Positions 1-6,739 of a stretch of DNA of 64,000 bases are shown piece by piece (position 1 is the stretch's first letter; the number at the start of each line of letters is the position of its first letter). The DNA is from an uncultured Eubacteriales bacterium (lineage in GTDB: Bacteria; Bacillota; Clostridia; Oscillospirales; Oscillospiraceae): NCBI GenBank assembly GCA_900316745.1, contig ONEB01000006.1, positions 1 through 64,000 of the forward strand, given 5' to 3'. The position numbers and the translations under genes are program-made. A model generated the notes under the pieces. That model was not told where the DNA came from and did not search any database. It saw only the letters and a program-made list of their open reading frames with translations.

Positions 1-13
1 AGGAGGTGCCCTG

Positions 14-1366
14 ATGGCGACGACTAAGCTTTGGCACATCTCCGGTCGCATTGAGGACGTGATCGACTATGCTGAAAACCCGGACAAGACCTGTCCCATC
101 CCGGATCTGGAGGATCTCTGGAACGCCGCCCGGTATGCCGAGCGCCCCGAGGCGACGGCAGACGGTCAGTATGTCACTGCCATCAACTGCACCAGAGAGA
201 CCGCCGTGCGGCAGATGATTCTGACCAAACAGCAGTTTCGCAAGACAGACGGTTTTATCGCATGGCACGGCTACCAGAGCTTTAAGCCCGGCGAGATCAC
301 CCCGGAGCTCTGTCACAAGATCGGTGTGCTGACCGCAAAGGCCATGTGGGGCGATCGTTTTCAGATCATCGTCACGACGCACTTGGATAAAGACCACCTG
401 CATAATCATTGGGTGATGAATTCCGTCTCCTTCATAGACGGAAAGAAGTACAACTACTCCAAGCGCGAACTGCATCGGCTGCGGGAGTACTCGGATTACT
501 ACTGTGAATACTATCATCTGTCCGTCGTTCCCGTACCGCATAAGGCGCCGTCCCGCCCCGCATATTTCGATGAAAAGGACGGTAAGCCAACCCGGTACAA
601 CGTCTATCGCGAGGACATTCGCGAAGCGTTTCAAAACAGCTGCACACTGCGGGACGCGGAGGCATATCTTCGGAGGCTGGGATATATCACAGACTTCTCC
701 GACCGCGTGCATTACCGCATCCGGCTGCCGCAGTATCAGCACTTCACCCGACTCGACACACTCGATTCTCACTGGACGCCGGAGCGGTTGTCCCGGATGC
801 TGTCATGGACGCCCGGCGTGAAAGCGGTCGTCCATTGGCAGACTGACGTTCCCGAGCACTTGCGCCATGCCCATCTCCCGCATCAGAAGCCATCTCACAT
901 CTATCGGCTGTATCTGTATTACTGTTATCAGCTCGGTATTCTCCCAAAGGGAACGGCTTACAAACCCAACAGCCCCTTCCTCCGGGAGGAGCTGCGAAAG
1001 CTGGATCAGTATGATAGGGAAACACGATTTCTCGGCGAAACCCACATTGAGACGATGGATGAGCTGCAAGCATATATTGCCGATACACAGGCGTCCCTCG
1101 ACTGCCTGATTGCCGGACGCACATCCCTCCAAAACAAAATGCGCCGTGCCGATCCTGAAACAAAGGAATCTCTGCGGCAGCAGAAAACCGAAAAGACCGC
1201 GTCGATCACGGCTCTGCGTGAGCAGCTGAAGCTCGCCAAATCCGTGGAGGCGCGGTCTTTTCATATGCAGAAAACGCTCGATCTGGTCTATGACAACGAA
1301 GTCCGGCATCGACAGCAGGAACAGGCGCGAAGCAAACAACACAAACAATTGACACATGAGAGGTGA
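14..1366 (+). CDS. Relaxase / mobilization nuclease (MobP-like)
   Basis: This 450-aa protein resembles the relaxases that nick the transfer origin of integrative and mobilizable elements in Clostridia. The metal-binding relaxase motif is visible at residues 123-132 as HLDKDHLHNH, an H-x-D-x2-H-x-H-x-H arrangement. The N-terminal opening (residues 1-30) is typical of these element-borne relaxases, and the last 120 residues are polar and probably helical. An AGGAGG ribosome site lies at the first bases of the window, seven bases before the ATG, so the gene is complete. It lies 6 bp ahead of the primase gene and is probably co-transcribed with it. The transfer origin and any coupling protein would lie to the left, outside the window. 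Confidence 0.8.
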   Translation: MATTKLWHISGRIEDVIDYAENPDKTCPIPDLEDLWNAARYAERPEATADGQYVTAINCTRETAVRQMILTKQQFRKTDGFIAWHGYQSFKPGEITPELCHKIGVLTAKAMWGDRFQIIVTTHLDKDHLHNHWVMNSVSFIDGKKYNYSKRELHRLREYSDYYCEYYHLSVVPVPHKAPSRPAYFDEKDGKPTRYNVYREDIREAFQNSCTLRDAEAYLRRLGYITDFSDRVHYRIRLPQYQHFTRLDTLDSHWTPERLSRMLSWTPGVKAVVHWQTDVPEHLRHAHLPHQKPSHIYRLYLYYCYQLGILPKGTAYKPNSPFLREELRKLDQYDRETRFLGETHIETMDELQAYIADTQASLDCLIAGRTSLQNKMRRADPETKESLRQQKTEKTASITALREQLKLAKSVEARSFHMQKTLDLVYDNEVRHRQQEQARSKQHKQLTHER

Positions 1367-1372
1367 CCAACA

Positions 1373-2683
1373 ATGGAAGAAACCAACAGCAATCTCCGGC
1401 TCTGGGAGCGCCCGGACACACCGGAGTGGCTCCAGACGGGCGATCTCGATGAGGTGATGTTCTGTGAAGCATTCCTTACCCAGCACCCGATGCAGCACGT
1501 GGGCGACAGCTTCTTCGGCGAGGACGGGCTGATCCATCCGCGTATCGTCGAGCAGATGATCTACGACGAGATCAAGCCCTATCTCCGCAAAAATCTCGCC
1601 AAAACCGTAAAGACCCTTCTGGATGCGCTGAAGCACGAGTGCTATGTAGAGCCCGTGCCCCCGGATCCCACCATAATCCACGTTGCAAACGGCACTTTGT
1701 TCGTAGACGGCATCTTCTCCATCGGAAAAAGCATCTGCCGCAACCGTCTGCCGGTGCGATACAATCCCGGCGCTCCGCCGCCGGAGCGGTGGCTGTCATT
1801 TCTGGATGAGCTTCTGTATCCGGAGGACATCCCGACCCTGCAGGAGTACATGGGCTACTGCCTAATTCCCACCACCAAAGGTCAGCGGATGCTGATGCTG
1901 GTCGGTCGCGGCGGCGAGGGTAAAAGCCGCATCGGCGTTGTGATGCACGCGCTGCTCGGAAGCAGCATGAACACCGGCAGCATCGCCAAAGTCGAGACCA
2001 ACAAGTTCGCCCGTGCCGATCTGGAAAACAAGCTCGTGATGGTCGATGACGACATGAAGCTGGAGGCGCTACCCCAAACCAACATCATCAAGTCACTGGT
2101 TACGGCGGAGCTGCCGATGGATCTGGAGAAAAAGGGCGTACAGAGCTATCAAGGCACGATGTATGCCCGCCTCATCGGCTTCGGCAACGGCACCATGAAG
2201 TCCCTTTACGACCGCAGTCTCGGCTTCTTTCGCAGGCAGATCATTCTGACCACAAAGGATCGTCCGCCGGATCGCGTGGACGATCCGTTTCTGTCGGAAA
2301 AGCTGGCAGAAGAACGCGAGGGCATCTTTCTCTGGGTGTTCGAGGGTCTGCAGCGTCTGATCGCAAACGATTACCGGTTCACCGTCAGCGAGCGCAGTCA
2401 GGAAAACCTCAAGCAGAGCATCGAGGAGGGCAACAATGTCCTCATGTTCCTGCAATCGGAGGGCTATATCTCCTTCGCGGACGGTGCCGATACCGCCTCC
2501 GCCAAGCTGTACGAATTGTACAGCCTATGGTGCGAAGACAACGCGTTCCCGGCGCTGACTAAGACCGGCTTTTCCAGACAGCTCGGGCTTTTGGCAAAGG
2601 ATTACGGTCTCGTCAAGCACAACAACGTCAAATACCACAATGCCCGCGTATGGGGCTATCGGAACATCCGCGCGCTTCAATGA
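1373..2683 (+). CDS. Phage/plasmid primase, P4 family, SF3 helicase domain
   Basis: This 436-aa protein matches the D5/P4-type primase-helicases that help replicate mobile elements. A Walker A loop, GRGGEGKS, sits at about residues 178-185 and a Walker B-like LVMVDDDM at 221-228, both in the order expected for superfamily 3 helicases. The N-terminal 100 residues are short, so a full archaeo-eukaryotic primase domain does not seem to be present and the protein may act mainly as a helicase. A winged-helix-like C-terminus (roughly 360-436) is plausible. The gene starts 6 bp after the relaxase stop, which suggests one operon for element processing and replication. Confidence 0.75.
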   Translation: MEETNSNLRLWERPDTPEWLQTGDLDEVMFCEAFLTQHPMQHVGDSFFGEDGLIHPRIVEQMIYDEIKPYLRKNLAKTVKTLLDALKHECYVEPVPPDPTIIHVANGTLFVDGIFSIGKSICRNRLPVRYNPGAPPPERWLSFLDELLYPEDIPTLQEYMGYCLIPTTKGQRMLMLVGRGGEGKSRIGVVMHALLGSSMNTGSIAKVETNKFARADLENKLVMVDDDMKLEALPQTNIIKSLVTAELPMDLEKKGVQSYQGTMYARLIGFGNGTMKSLYDRSLGFFRRQIILTTKDRPPDRVDDPFLSEKLAEEREGIFLWVFEGLQRLIANDYRFTVSERSQENLKQSIEEGNNVLMFLQSEGYISFADGADTASAKLYELYSLWCEDNAFPALTKTGFSRQLGLLAKDYGLVKHNNVKYHNARVWGYRNIRALQ

Positions 2684-2694
2684 CCGCGCGTACA

Positions 2695-2710
2695 CATGTA
2701 CAGATGTACA
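2695..2710 (+). repeat. Short tandem direct repeat upstream of the element parB-like gene
   Basis: Two copies of an 8-bp unit with consensus NATGTACA stand in tandem at 2695-2702 and 2703-2710, with a partial third copy (GTACA) just before. They lie in the 61-bp gap between the primase and the ParB-like gene. They could be an operator or binding site for an element-encoded protein, but their shortness makes coincidence possible. Confidence 0.35.
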
Positions 2711-2744
2711 ACAAATTTCAAATCTAATTTAGGAGAAACACAAA

Positions 2745-3593
2745 ATGAAAATCGAATCAATCACCATTCCCATCCATGCCCTTCATCCGTTCGAGGGGCA
2801 TCCGTTCTATGTGAAGGATGACGCTGAAATGGAGACGCTTGTAGAAAGCGTCCGGGAATTCGGCATCCTCACGCCGCTGATCGTCCGTCCGCTGGACGGC
2901 ATCGAAAACGAATATGAAGTGATCTCCGGCCACCGGAGGCTCCACGCCGCCAAGAGGGCAGGAATCCAAGAGATTCCTGCCCATGTTTATGCGCTCGACC
3001 GGGACGCAGCCGCCGTCATGCTGGTGGACAGCAATCTCCATCGGGAACGCCTGCTGCCCAGCGAAAAAGCGTTTGCCTACAAGCTGAAAATGACCGCCTT
3101 GCTCCATCAGGGGAAAACTTCTTGCCAACTTGGCAAGAAGTGGAGCGTCACCGCTGTCAGCGCCACGGCAAATGAGAGCGAACGCCAGATTTATCGCTAT
3201 ATCCGCCTGACCAATTTAATCCCGGAGCTGCTGCAGCTGGTGGACGAGGGCCGCATTGCGCTCACGCCTGCGGTGGCGCTCTCCTACCTGCGCGATCAGG
3301 AGCAGTATGACCTGCTGGAGACCATTGAGAGCGAGGACTGCACTCCGTCGCTCTCGCAGGCACAGCGGATGAAGCAGATCAGCGAAGAGGATTATCTCAG
3401 CATGGACGCCATCTTCCGGATCATGTCGGAACCCAAGCCCAACCAGAAAGATAAAATCGTGTTCCGCTATGACGATCTCCGCAGATTCTTCCCGAATCAT
3501 AGCACACAGGAGATCCACGACACCATTCTGCGGCTGATCGAATCTGAATTTCAGCGACAGCAGAAAGCAAGGAGGGATCGAGATGCAAGATAA
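2745..3593 (+). CDS. ParB/RepB/Spo0J-family protein of the mobile element
   Basis: This 282-aa protein has a ParB/sulfiredoxin-like N-terminal domain with the signature SGHRRLHAAK at residues 61-70 and the second conserved box NLHRERLLPSEKAFAYK at about 96-112. A central helix-turn-helix region follows (ARQ-type RQIYRYIRLTNLIPEL near 147-162). Family members bind DNA and, with CTP, slide along it to build partition or regulatory complexes. No ParA partner is seen beside it, so it may act in element replication, stability or gene control instead. It differs clearly from the chromosomal Spo0J at 8087. A GGAG site nine bases upstream supports the ATG. Confidence 0.8.
   Translation: MKIESITIPIHALHPFEGHPFYVKDDAEMETLVESVREFGILTPLIVRPLDGIENEYEVISGHRRLHAAKRAGIQEIPAHVYALDRDAAAVMLVDSNLHRERLLPSEKAFAYKLKMTALLHQGKTSCQLGKKWSVTAVSATANESERQIYRYIRLTNLIPELLQLVDEGRIALTPAVALSYLRDQEQYDLLETIESEDCTPSLSQAQRMKQISEEDYLSMDAIFRIMSEPKPNQKDKIVFRYDDLRRFFPNHSTQEIHDTILRLIESEFQRQQKARRDRDAR
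3117..3141. repeat. 25-bp perfect palindrome inside the element parB-like gene
   Basis: Two 12-base arms (ACTTCTTGCCAA and its exact complement) flank a single central C. The site lies fully inside the coding sequence, at codons for about residues 125-133. Self-encoded centromere-like sites within partition genes are known for other ParB families, so this could be the binding site of the protein itself. No experimental or homology support is available here. Confidence 0.45.
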
Positions 3594-3810
3594 TCGCCAC
3601 ATTTCTCAGAAACAGGACATTCTGAATATCCGCGAGACTGTGGAGCGCTGCAAGCTCCGCGGCATTCCTCTGAGCGAATATACGCTCCGTCGCGCCCTCA
3701 AAAGCGGCGCACTCCCCTGCCGCATCGTCGGCAGGACGTACCTGATCTCCTGGGCAAACGTAGAGCGCTGGCTCAGCTGTGAGGACGGCTGCGACAATTC
3801 GCGCATTTAA
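3583..3810 (+). CDS. Small excisionase-like helix-turn-helix protein
   Basis: This 75-aa protein reads as a MerR/excisionase-type winged helix: residues 23-65 show a helix-turn-helix (YTLRRALKSGALPC) followed by a wing and the IVGRTYLISWANVERWL pattern found in excisionase-family DNA-binding proteins. Its ATG overlaps the end of the parB-like gene by 11 bases and has an AAGGAGG site inside that gene, so the two are translationally linked. It sits directly upstream of the integrase gene, the usual place for a recombination directionality factor. That role is inferred from position and fold only. Confidence 0.7.
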   Translation: MQDNRHISQKQDILNIRETVERCKLRGIPLSEYTLRRALKSGALPCRIVGRTYLISWANVERWLSCEDGCDNSRI

Positions 3811-3833
3811 AAACCGCACAATTCACAACCGAC

Positions 3834-3861
3834 GCCGCAGGGACTACACTGTCCCTGCGGC
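3834..3861 (+). terminator. Hairpin between xis-like and integrase genes
   Basis: An 11-bp perfect inverted repeat (arms 3834-3844 and 3851-3861, GC-rich) with a 6-base loop lies between the small HTH gene and the integrase. No T-run follows; the next bases are ATCAAAAAGGAG, which holds the integrase ribosome site. It may attenuate transcription or mask the start of the integrase rather than act as a classical terminator. Confidence 0.5.
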
Positions 3862-3881
3862 ATCAAAAAGGAGTATTGATT

Positions 3882-5300
3882 ATGGCATACATTGAACCAA
3901 GAAAAAACAAAAAGGGTGAAATCACCAGTTACCGGATCGTCGTCTCCGATGGCATGGATCTCGACGGAAAGCAAATCCGGCGCATTATGACATGGACGCC
4001 GACACCCGGCATGAGTCAGCATCAAATCGAAAAGGAACTGAACGCCGCCGCAGTAAAATTTGAAGAGCAGATCGAATACGGCTATCAGCTTGATTCCCAG
4101 CAGACGCTGGCGGAGTACATCGAATATGTATTGGATTTGAAGGAGCGTGCCGGCATCGCGCCGCGTACGCTGGATCGCTACCGGTCTCTGCGGACGAGGA
4201 TTCTCAAGGCACTGGGGCACATGAAGCTCAGCCAGATTCGACCGCAGCACCTGAACAGCTTTTACAAGGATCTGGCACAGCCCGGTGTGCGAGATTCACC
4301 GGATAAGGCTATCGCGAAAAAGAATCTGGAAGCCGAGATCCGACGGCAGTATCGCTCCAAGGCCTCGTTTTCTCAGACGGTATCTCTCAGCGCCTCCACA
4401 GTCAACCGGGCGATCCGGCGGGAGCCGATCACGCTCGACACCGCACAGAAGATTGCAAACGGTCTGCATCAGAATTGGAAGCGCCTGTTCTCTCCCGCCA
4501 AGGACTGCGAGCCGTTGTCTGACAAAACGATTTTGGAGTACCACGGCTTTCTCTCCACGGTATTCGCGCAGGCGGAAAAGGAATTGCTGATCCCCTACAA
4601 TCCCGCCGCCAAGGCCACGCCGCCGAAAGCAGAGGAGCCGGAGCGTGACTACTTTGAGCCGGAGCAGTTGGAGGCCATCCTGAAGGAGCTGGAACATGTT
4701 CCGCTGAAGTGGAAGACAATTACCTATCTGCTGATCGACACAGGCTGCCGCCGCGGCGAGATCATGGGTCTCAAATGGTCTAGCGTTGATCTGGAGGAAG
4801 GAATCATTATAATCGAACGCGCACTTTTGTATACGCCGTCCCTCGGCATCTATGAAGGGCCGACCAAAACCAGAAAGATCCGCGCCGTGCGCATTTCCAA
4901 CGCGACGCTGGAGCTTCTGCGCAAGCACAAGGAGGCACAGCAGCGGCTAAAGGAAAAGAACGGCGACCGCTGGATCGAAACCGGATATGTCTTTACGGCG
5001 GACAATGGCGACCATATGACGCCGGACAGCATCACCCAGTGGCTCGCAAAATTCTCGGAGACGCATAATCTGCCGCACATCCATCCCCACGCCTTCCGTC
5101 ACACCGCCGCCTCGACAATGATCGCCAGCGGAATTGACCTCGTCACAACAGCGCACGAGCTGGGGCATGCAAACGCAACGACCACCGCCACGATTTATGC
5201 CCACAGCATCGCCGTCGCGCAGGCCAAAGCCGCACAGGCGCGATCCGGCGTGTTCGATCTCATCAAACCCAAAGAAGCGCAGCCGGAGCAGGTCGATTGA
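3882..5300 (+). CDS. Tyrosine site-specific integrase with inserted HTH
   Basis: This 472-aa recombinase would insert and excise the element. The catalytic set is intact: Arg290 in GCRRGE, His403 and Arg406 in HPHAFRH, His429 in ELGHA and the nucleophile Tyr439 in IYAHS. The N-terminus (1-65) is an AP2/arm-binding-like domain and the core-binding domain starts near residue 75. That domain is split by an insert of about 75 residues (135-210) carrying an XRE-like helix-turn-helix (SLSASTVNRAIRREPITLD). I chose the ATG at 3882 because AAAAAGGAG ends eight bases upstream; an in-frame TTG at 3876 sits too close. The element boundary lies downstream, next to the tRNA. Confidence 0.9.
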   Translation: MAYIEPRKNKKGEITSYRIVVSDGMDLDGKQIRRIMTWTPTPGMSQHQIEKELNAAAVKFEEQIEYGYQLDSQQTLAEYIEYVLDLKERAGIAPRTLDRYRSLRTRILKALGHMKLSQIRPQHLNSFYKDLAQPGVRDSPDKAIAKKNLEAEIRRQYRSKASFSQTVSLSASTVNRAIRREPITLDTAQKIANGLHQNWKRLFSPAKDCEPLSDKTILEYHGFLSTVFAQAEKELLIPYNPAAKATPPKAEEPERDYFEPEQLEAILKELEHVPLKWKTITYLLIDTGCRRGEIMGLKWSSVDLEEGIIIIERALLYTPSLGIYEGPTKTRKIRAVRISNATLELLRKHKEAQQRLKEKNGDRWIETGYVFTADNGDHMTPDSITQWLAKFSETHNLPHIHPHAFRHTAASTMIASGIDLVTTAHELGHANATTTATIYAHSIAVAQAKAAQARSGVFDLIKPKEAQPEQVD

Positions 5301-5312
5301 CCTGCTCCGGTT

Positions 5313-5528
5313 TCACGGTTCCGATATATCTGTTTTCACCTGTATGATTTGGGGATCAGAGGTTTCTTCCGCATAGGGAGTGGTTGAGATGTAAATATCT
5401 TCTGCCTGCAAAAGCGCTTTTTGTAAATGCACAGCATAAATCTTTGCTTCCGGAATCCAAGAAAGCGGATCGATCACATCATCAATGGTCTTGCACAGCA
5501 GCGTATACATCCTTTTGTAATCCGCCAT
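5313..5528 (-). CDS. Uncharacterized 71-aa protein, divergent from XRE regulator
   Basis: I do not recognise this small acidic protein. It is predicted to be soluble and mostly helical, with no membrane segment, cysteine motif or signal peptide. It is transcribed away from the XRE regulator gene, and the shared 151-bp gap contains three copies of a 16-bp palindrome, so it is probably under that regulator's control. A good promoter (TTGACA, 18 bp, TAAACT) lies upstream and an AGGATG site precedes the ATG by about six bases. Possible roles are an antagonist of the repressor or an element maintenance factor, but nothing in its sequence settles this. Confidence 0.6.
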   Translation of the reverse strand: MADYKRMYTLLCKTIDDVIDPLSWIPEAKIYAVHLQKALLQAEDIYISTTPYAEETSDPQIIQVKTDISEP

Positions 5529-5551
5529 GTCGCATCCTCCCTACACACAAT

Positions 5552-5567
5552 TACCCGTTTTCGGGTA
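5552..5567. promoter_or_regulatory. Operator 1 of the divergent switch
   Basis: TACCCG-TTTT-CGGGTA is an inverted repeat with 6-bp half-sites and a 4-bp spacer. It lies between the start site of the minus-strand 71-aa gene and its coding sequence, where a bound repressor would block transcription. Its start is 49 bp from that of operator 2. Confidence 0.75.
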
Positions 5568-5572
5568 GAAAC

Positions 5573-5602
5573 AGTTTAATCTGAATTATCTGCTTCTGTC
5601 AA
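5573..5602 (-). promoter_or_regulatory. Promoter of the 71-aa gene
   Basis: On the minus strand a perfect -35 box TTGACA (5597-5602) is followed by an 18-bp spacer and a -10 box TAAACT (5573-5578). The -35 box overlaps operator 2 by two bases and operator 1 lies just downstream of the -10 box. Confidence 0.6.
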
Positions 5603-5616
5603 CCCGTATTCGGGTA
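5601..5616. promoter_or_regulatory. Operator 2 of the divergent switch
   Basis: AACCCG-TATT-CGGGTA matches operator 1 in 15 of 16 positions of the pattern NACCCGNNNNCGGGTA. It covers the -35 region of both divergent promoters, so occupancy could silence both directions at once. Confidence 0.75.
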
Positions 5617-5633
5617 ATTCTACACAAATCTCT

Positions 5634-5642
5634 TGCTATCAT
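5634..5642 (+). promoter_or_regulatory. Extended -10 promoter of the XRE regulator
   Basis: TGCTATCAT is an extended -10 element (TG, one base, TATCAT). No convincing -35 box lies upstream, where operator 2 sits instead, and operator 3 lies just downstream. This is the layout expected of an autoregulated repressor promoter. Confidence 0.55.
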
Positions 5643-5648
5643 TTTCTT

Positions 5649-5664
5649 AACCCAAATACGGGTA
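5649..5664. promoter_or_regulatory. Operator 3 of the divergent switch
   Basis: AACCCA-AATA-CGGGTA is the most degenerate copy, with one half-site changed. It ends three bases before the AGGAGGG ribosome site of the XRE gene and starts 48 bp after operator 2. A weaker site at this place fits self-repression at high protein levels. Confidence 0.7.
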
Positions 5665-5679
5665 GCAGGAGGGTGTGTC

Positions 5680-5931
5680 ATGGAGTATTCAGATTTATAT
5701 GTTCAGCGGATTCGGCAGCTCTGCAGGGAGCGTGGCATTGCCATCAATAAGCTCGCCACCATGAGTGGGATCAATCAATCCACAATCGACAACATCGTTC
5801 GTGGTCTGACCAAGAATCCCCGTGCAACAACCCTGCACAAGATTGCGCTTGCCTTTGGAATGACACTATCCGAGTTTCTGGACTTTCCGGAACTGAACGA
5901 GTATTCCTTTGACGATCAAAGCGATGAATAG
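5680..5931 (+). CDS. XRE-family helix-turn-helix regulator
   Basis: This 83-aa protein is a compact Cro/C1-type DNA-binding protein. Its helix-turn-helix spans about residues 15-60, with the recognition portion SGINQSTIDNIVRG at 28-41. It ends with a short acidic tail. An AGGAGGG ribosome site lies upstream. The three 16-bp palindromes in its promoter region are the obvious candidates for its operators, and a small XRE repressor next to the attachment end of an element is often the switch that keeps it integrated. Which element functions it controls cannot be read from the sequence. Confidence 0.85.
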   Translation: MEYSDLYVQRIRQLCRERGIAINKLATMSGINQSTIDNIVRGLTKNPRATTLHKIALAFGMTLSEFLDFPELNEYSFDDQSDE

Positions 5932-5948
5932 CACCAAATTAACACCAC
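5932..5948 (+). repeat. Direct repeat copy 1, putative integrase arm site
   Basis: The 17-bp sequence CACCAAATTAACACCAC follows directly after the XRE stop codon and recurs exactly 110 bp further on. Each copy contains two ACACCA-like units. Repeats of this kind between an integrase region and its tRNA target commonly serve as arm-type sites for the integrase N-terminal domain. Confidence 0.6.
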
Positions 5949-6041
5949 AATGCAGGTCTTAAAATGTCTGAAATCTTGAATATTCATTCAAAATCAATGG
6001 ATTCTTGACAGCTCGCATTTCGCTTCAGCCTGTGAAACTAA

Positions 6042-6058
6042 CACCAAATTAACACCAC
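6042..6058 (+). repeat. Direct repeat copy 2, putative integrase arm site
   Basis: This is the second identical copy of CACCAAATTAACACCAC, 70 bp from the 3' end of the tRNA gene. A 110-bp repeat period (about 10.5 helical turns) would put both copies on a similar face of the DNA. Confidence 0.6.
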
Positions 6059-6090
6059 GAATACATTTTCTGGAAGGCCGTAGATAAAGT

Positions 6091-6126
6091 AAAAGTCCTG
6101 AAATCGTTGAGATTTCAGGACTTTTT
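6091..6126. terminator. Bidirectional hairpin terminator beside tRNA-fMet
   Basis: Arms AAAAGTCCTGAAATC (6091-6105) and its complement (6111-6125) enclose the 5-base loop GTTGA and are bordered by A- and T-runs. It starts one base from the CCA end of the minus-strand tRNA and would end its transcript; it can also stop plus-strand reading out of the element. The recombination core may lie in or beside it. Confidence 0.8.
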
Positions 6127-6127
6127 G

Positions 6128-6203
<76 letters not shown>

Positions 6204-6219
6204 ATATTGGTTTCTGCCT

Positions 6220-6255
6220 CACAGGGCTTATATAGTGTAGCATATAAGCCCTGTG
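6220..6255. repeat. 14-bp inverted repeat around the tRNA promoter
   Basis: Arms CACAGGGCTTATAT (6220-6233) and its exact complement (6242-6255) enclose eight bases. The structure follows the mscL stop by about 50 bases and could end the mscL transcript, although no T-run follows. It also covers the spacer and -10 area of the tRNA promoter. Confidence 0.6.
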
Positions 6256-6262
6256 TTGTCAA
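6234..6262 (-). promoter_or_regulatory. Promoter of tRNA-fMet
   Basis: On the minus strand TTGACA (6257-6262), a 17-bp spacer and TACACT (6234-6239) form a sound sigma-A promoter about 30 bases before the tRNA. The -10 box lies in the loop of the inverted repeat at 6220-6255. Confidence 0.7.
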
Positions 6263-6302
6263 GCAGAAATAATTGGAAATTTATGTAATTTCCGGTCGAA
6301 GC

Positions 6303-6695
6303 TTACTTTTTCTTCAGCTCGGCAAGGATATCGCCAAGCAGCTCTTCGGTCGTGGGGCCGGCGGGCTCTTCGGGCTTCTCCTCTTCCTTCTTCTCGGCAA
6401 GGCTGCGCGCCTTGTTCACGGCCTTGACAATCGCGAAGATGACGAGCGCAACGATCAGGAAGTTGATGATCGCCTGGATGAAGTTGCCGATCATGATCTG
6501 CGCATCACCGATGCCGAAGCTCAGCTTGCTGAAATCCAGACCGCCGACGATCAGGCCGATGATGGGGCCGAGCACATCGTCCACGAGAGAGCTGACGATG
6601 GACCCGAACGCGCCGCCGACGATGACGCCGACTGCCATGTCGAGCACGTTGCCCTTCATGATGAACTCTTTGAATTCGCTGACAAATTTGCTCAT
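6303..6695 (-). CDS. mscL: Large-conductance mechanosensitive channel MscL
   Basis: This 130-aa inner-membrane channel opens under membrane tension and releases solutes on osmotic down-shock. The family signature is clear: a short amphipathic N-terminal helix with KEFIMKGNVLDMAVGVIVGG (residues 9-28) leads into transmembrane helix 1, a periplasmic loop follows, and transmembrane helix 2 spans about 72-93. The C-terminus is a charged helical bundle (KKEEEKPEEP). Length is normal. An AAGGAG site eight bases before the ATG fixes the start. It lies 44 bp downstream of serS on the same strand and may be co-transcribed. Confidence 0.95.
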   Translation of the reverse strand: MSKFVSEFKEFIMKGNVLDMAVGVIVGGAFGSIVSSLVDDVLGPIIGLIVGGLDFSKLSFGIGDAQIMIGNFIQAIINFLIVALVIFAIVKAVNKARSLAEKKEEEKPEEPAGPTTEELLGDILAELKKK

Positions 6696-6739
6696 TGCTG
6701 TTACTCCTTCTTTCTATATTTTTGAACAAGCCGAACGGC

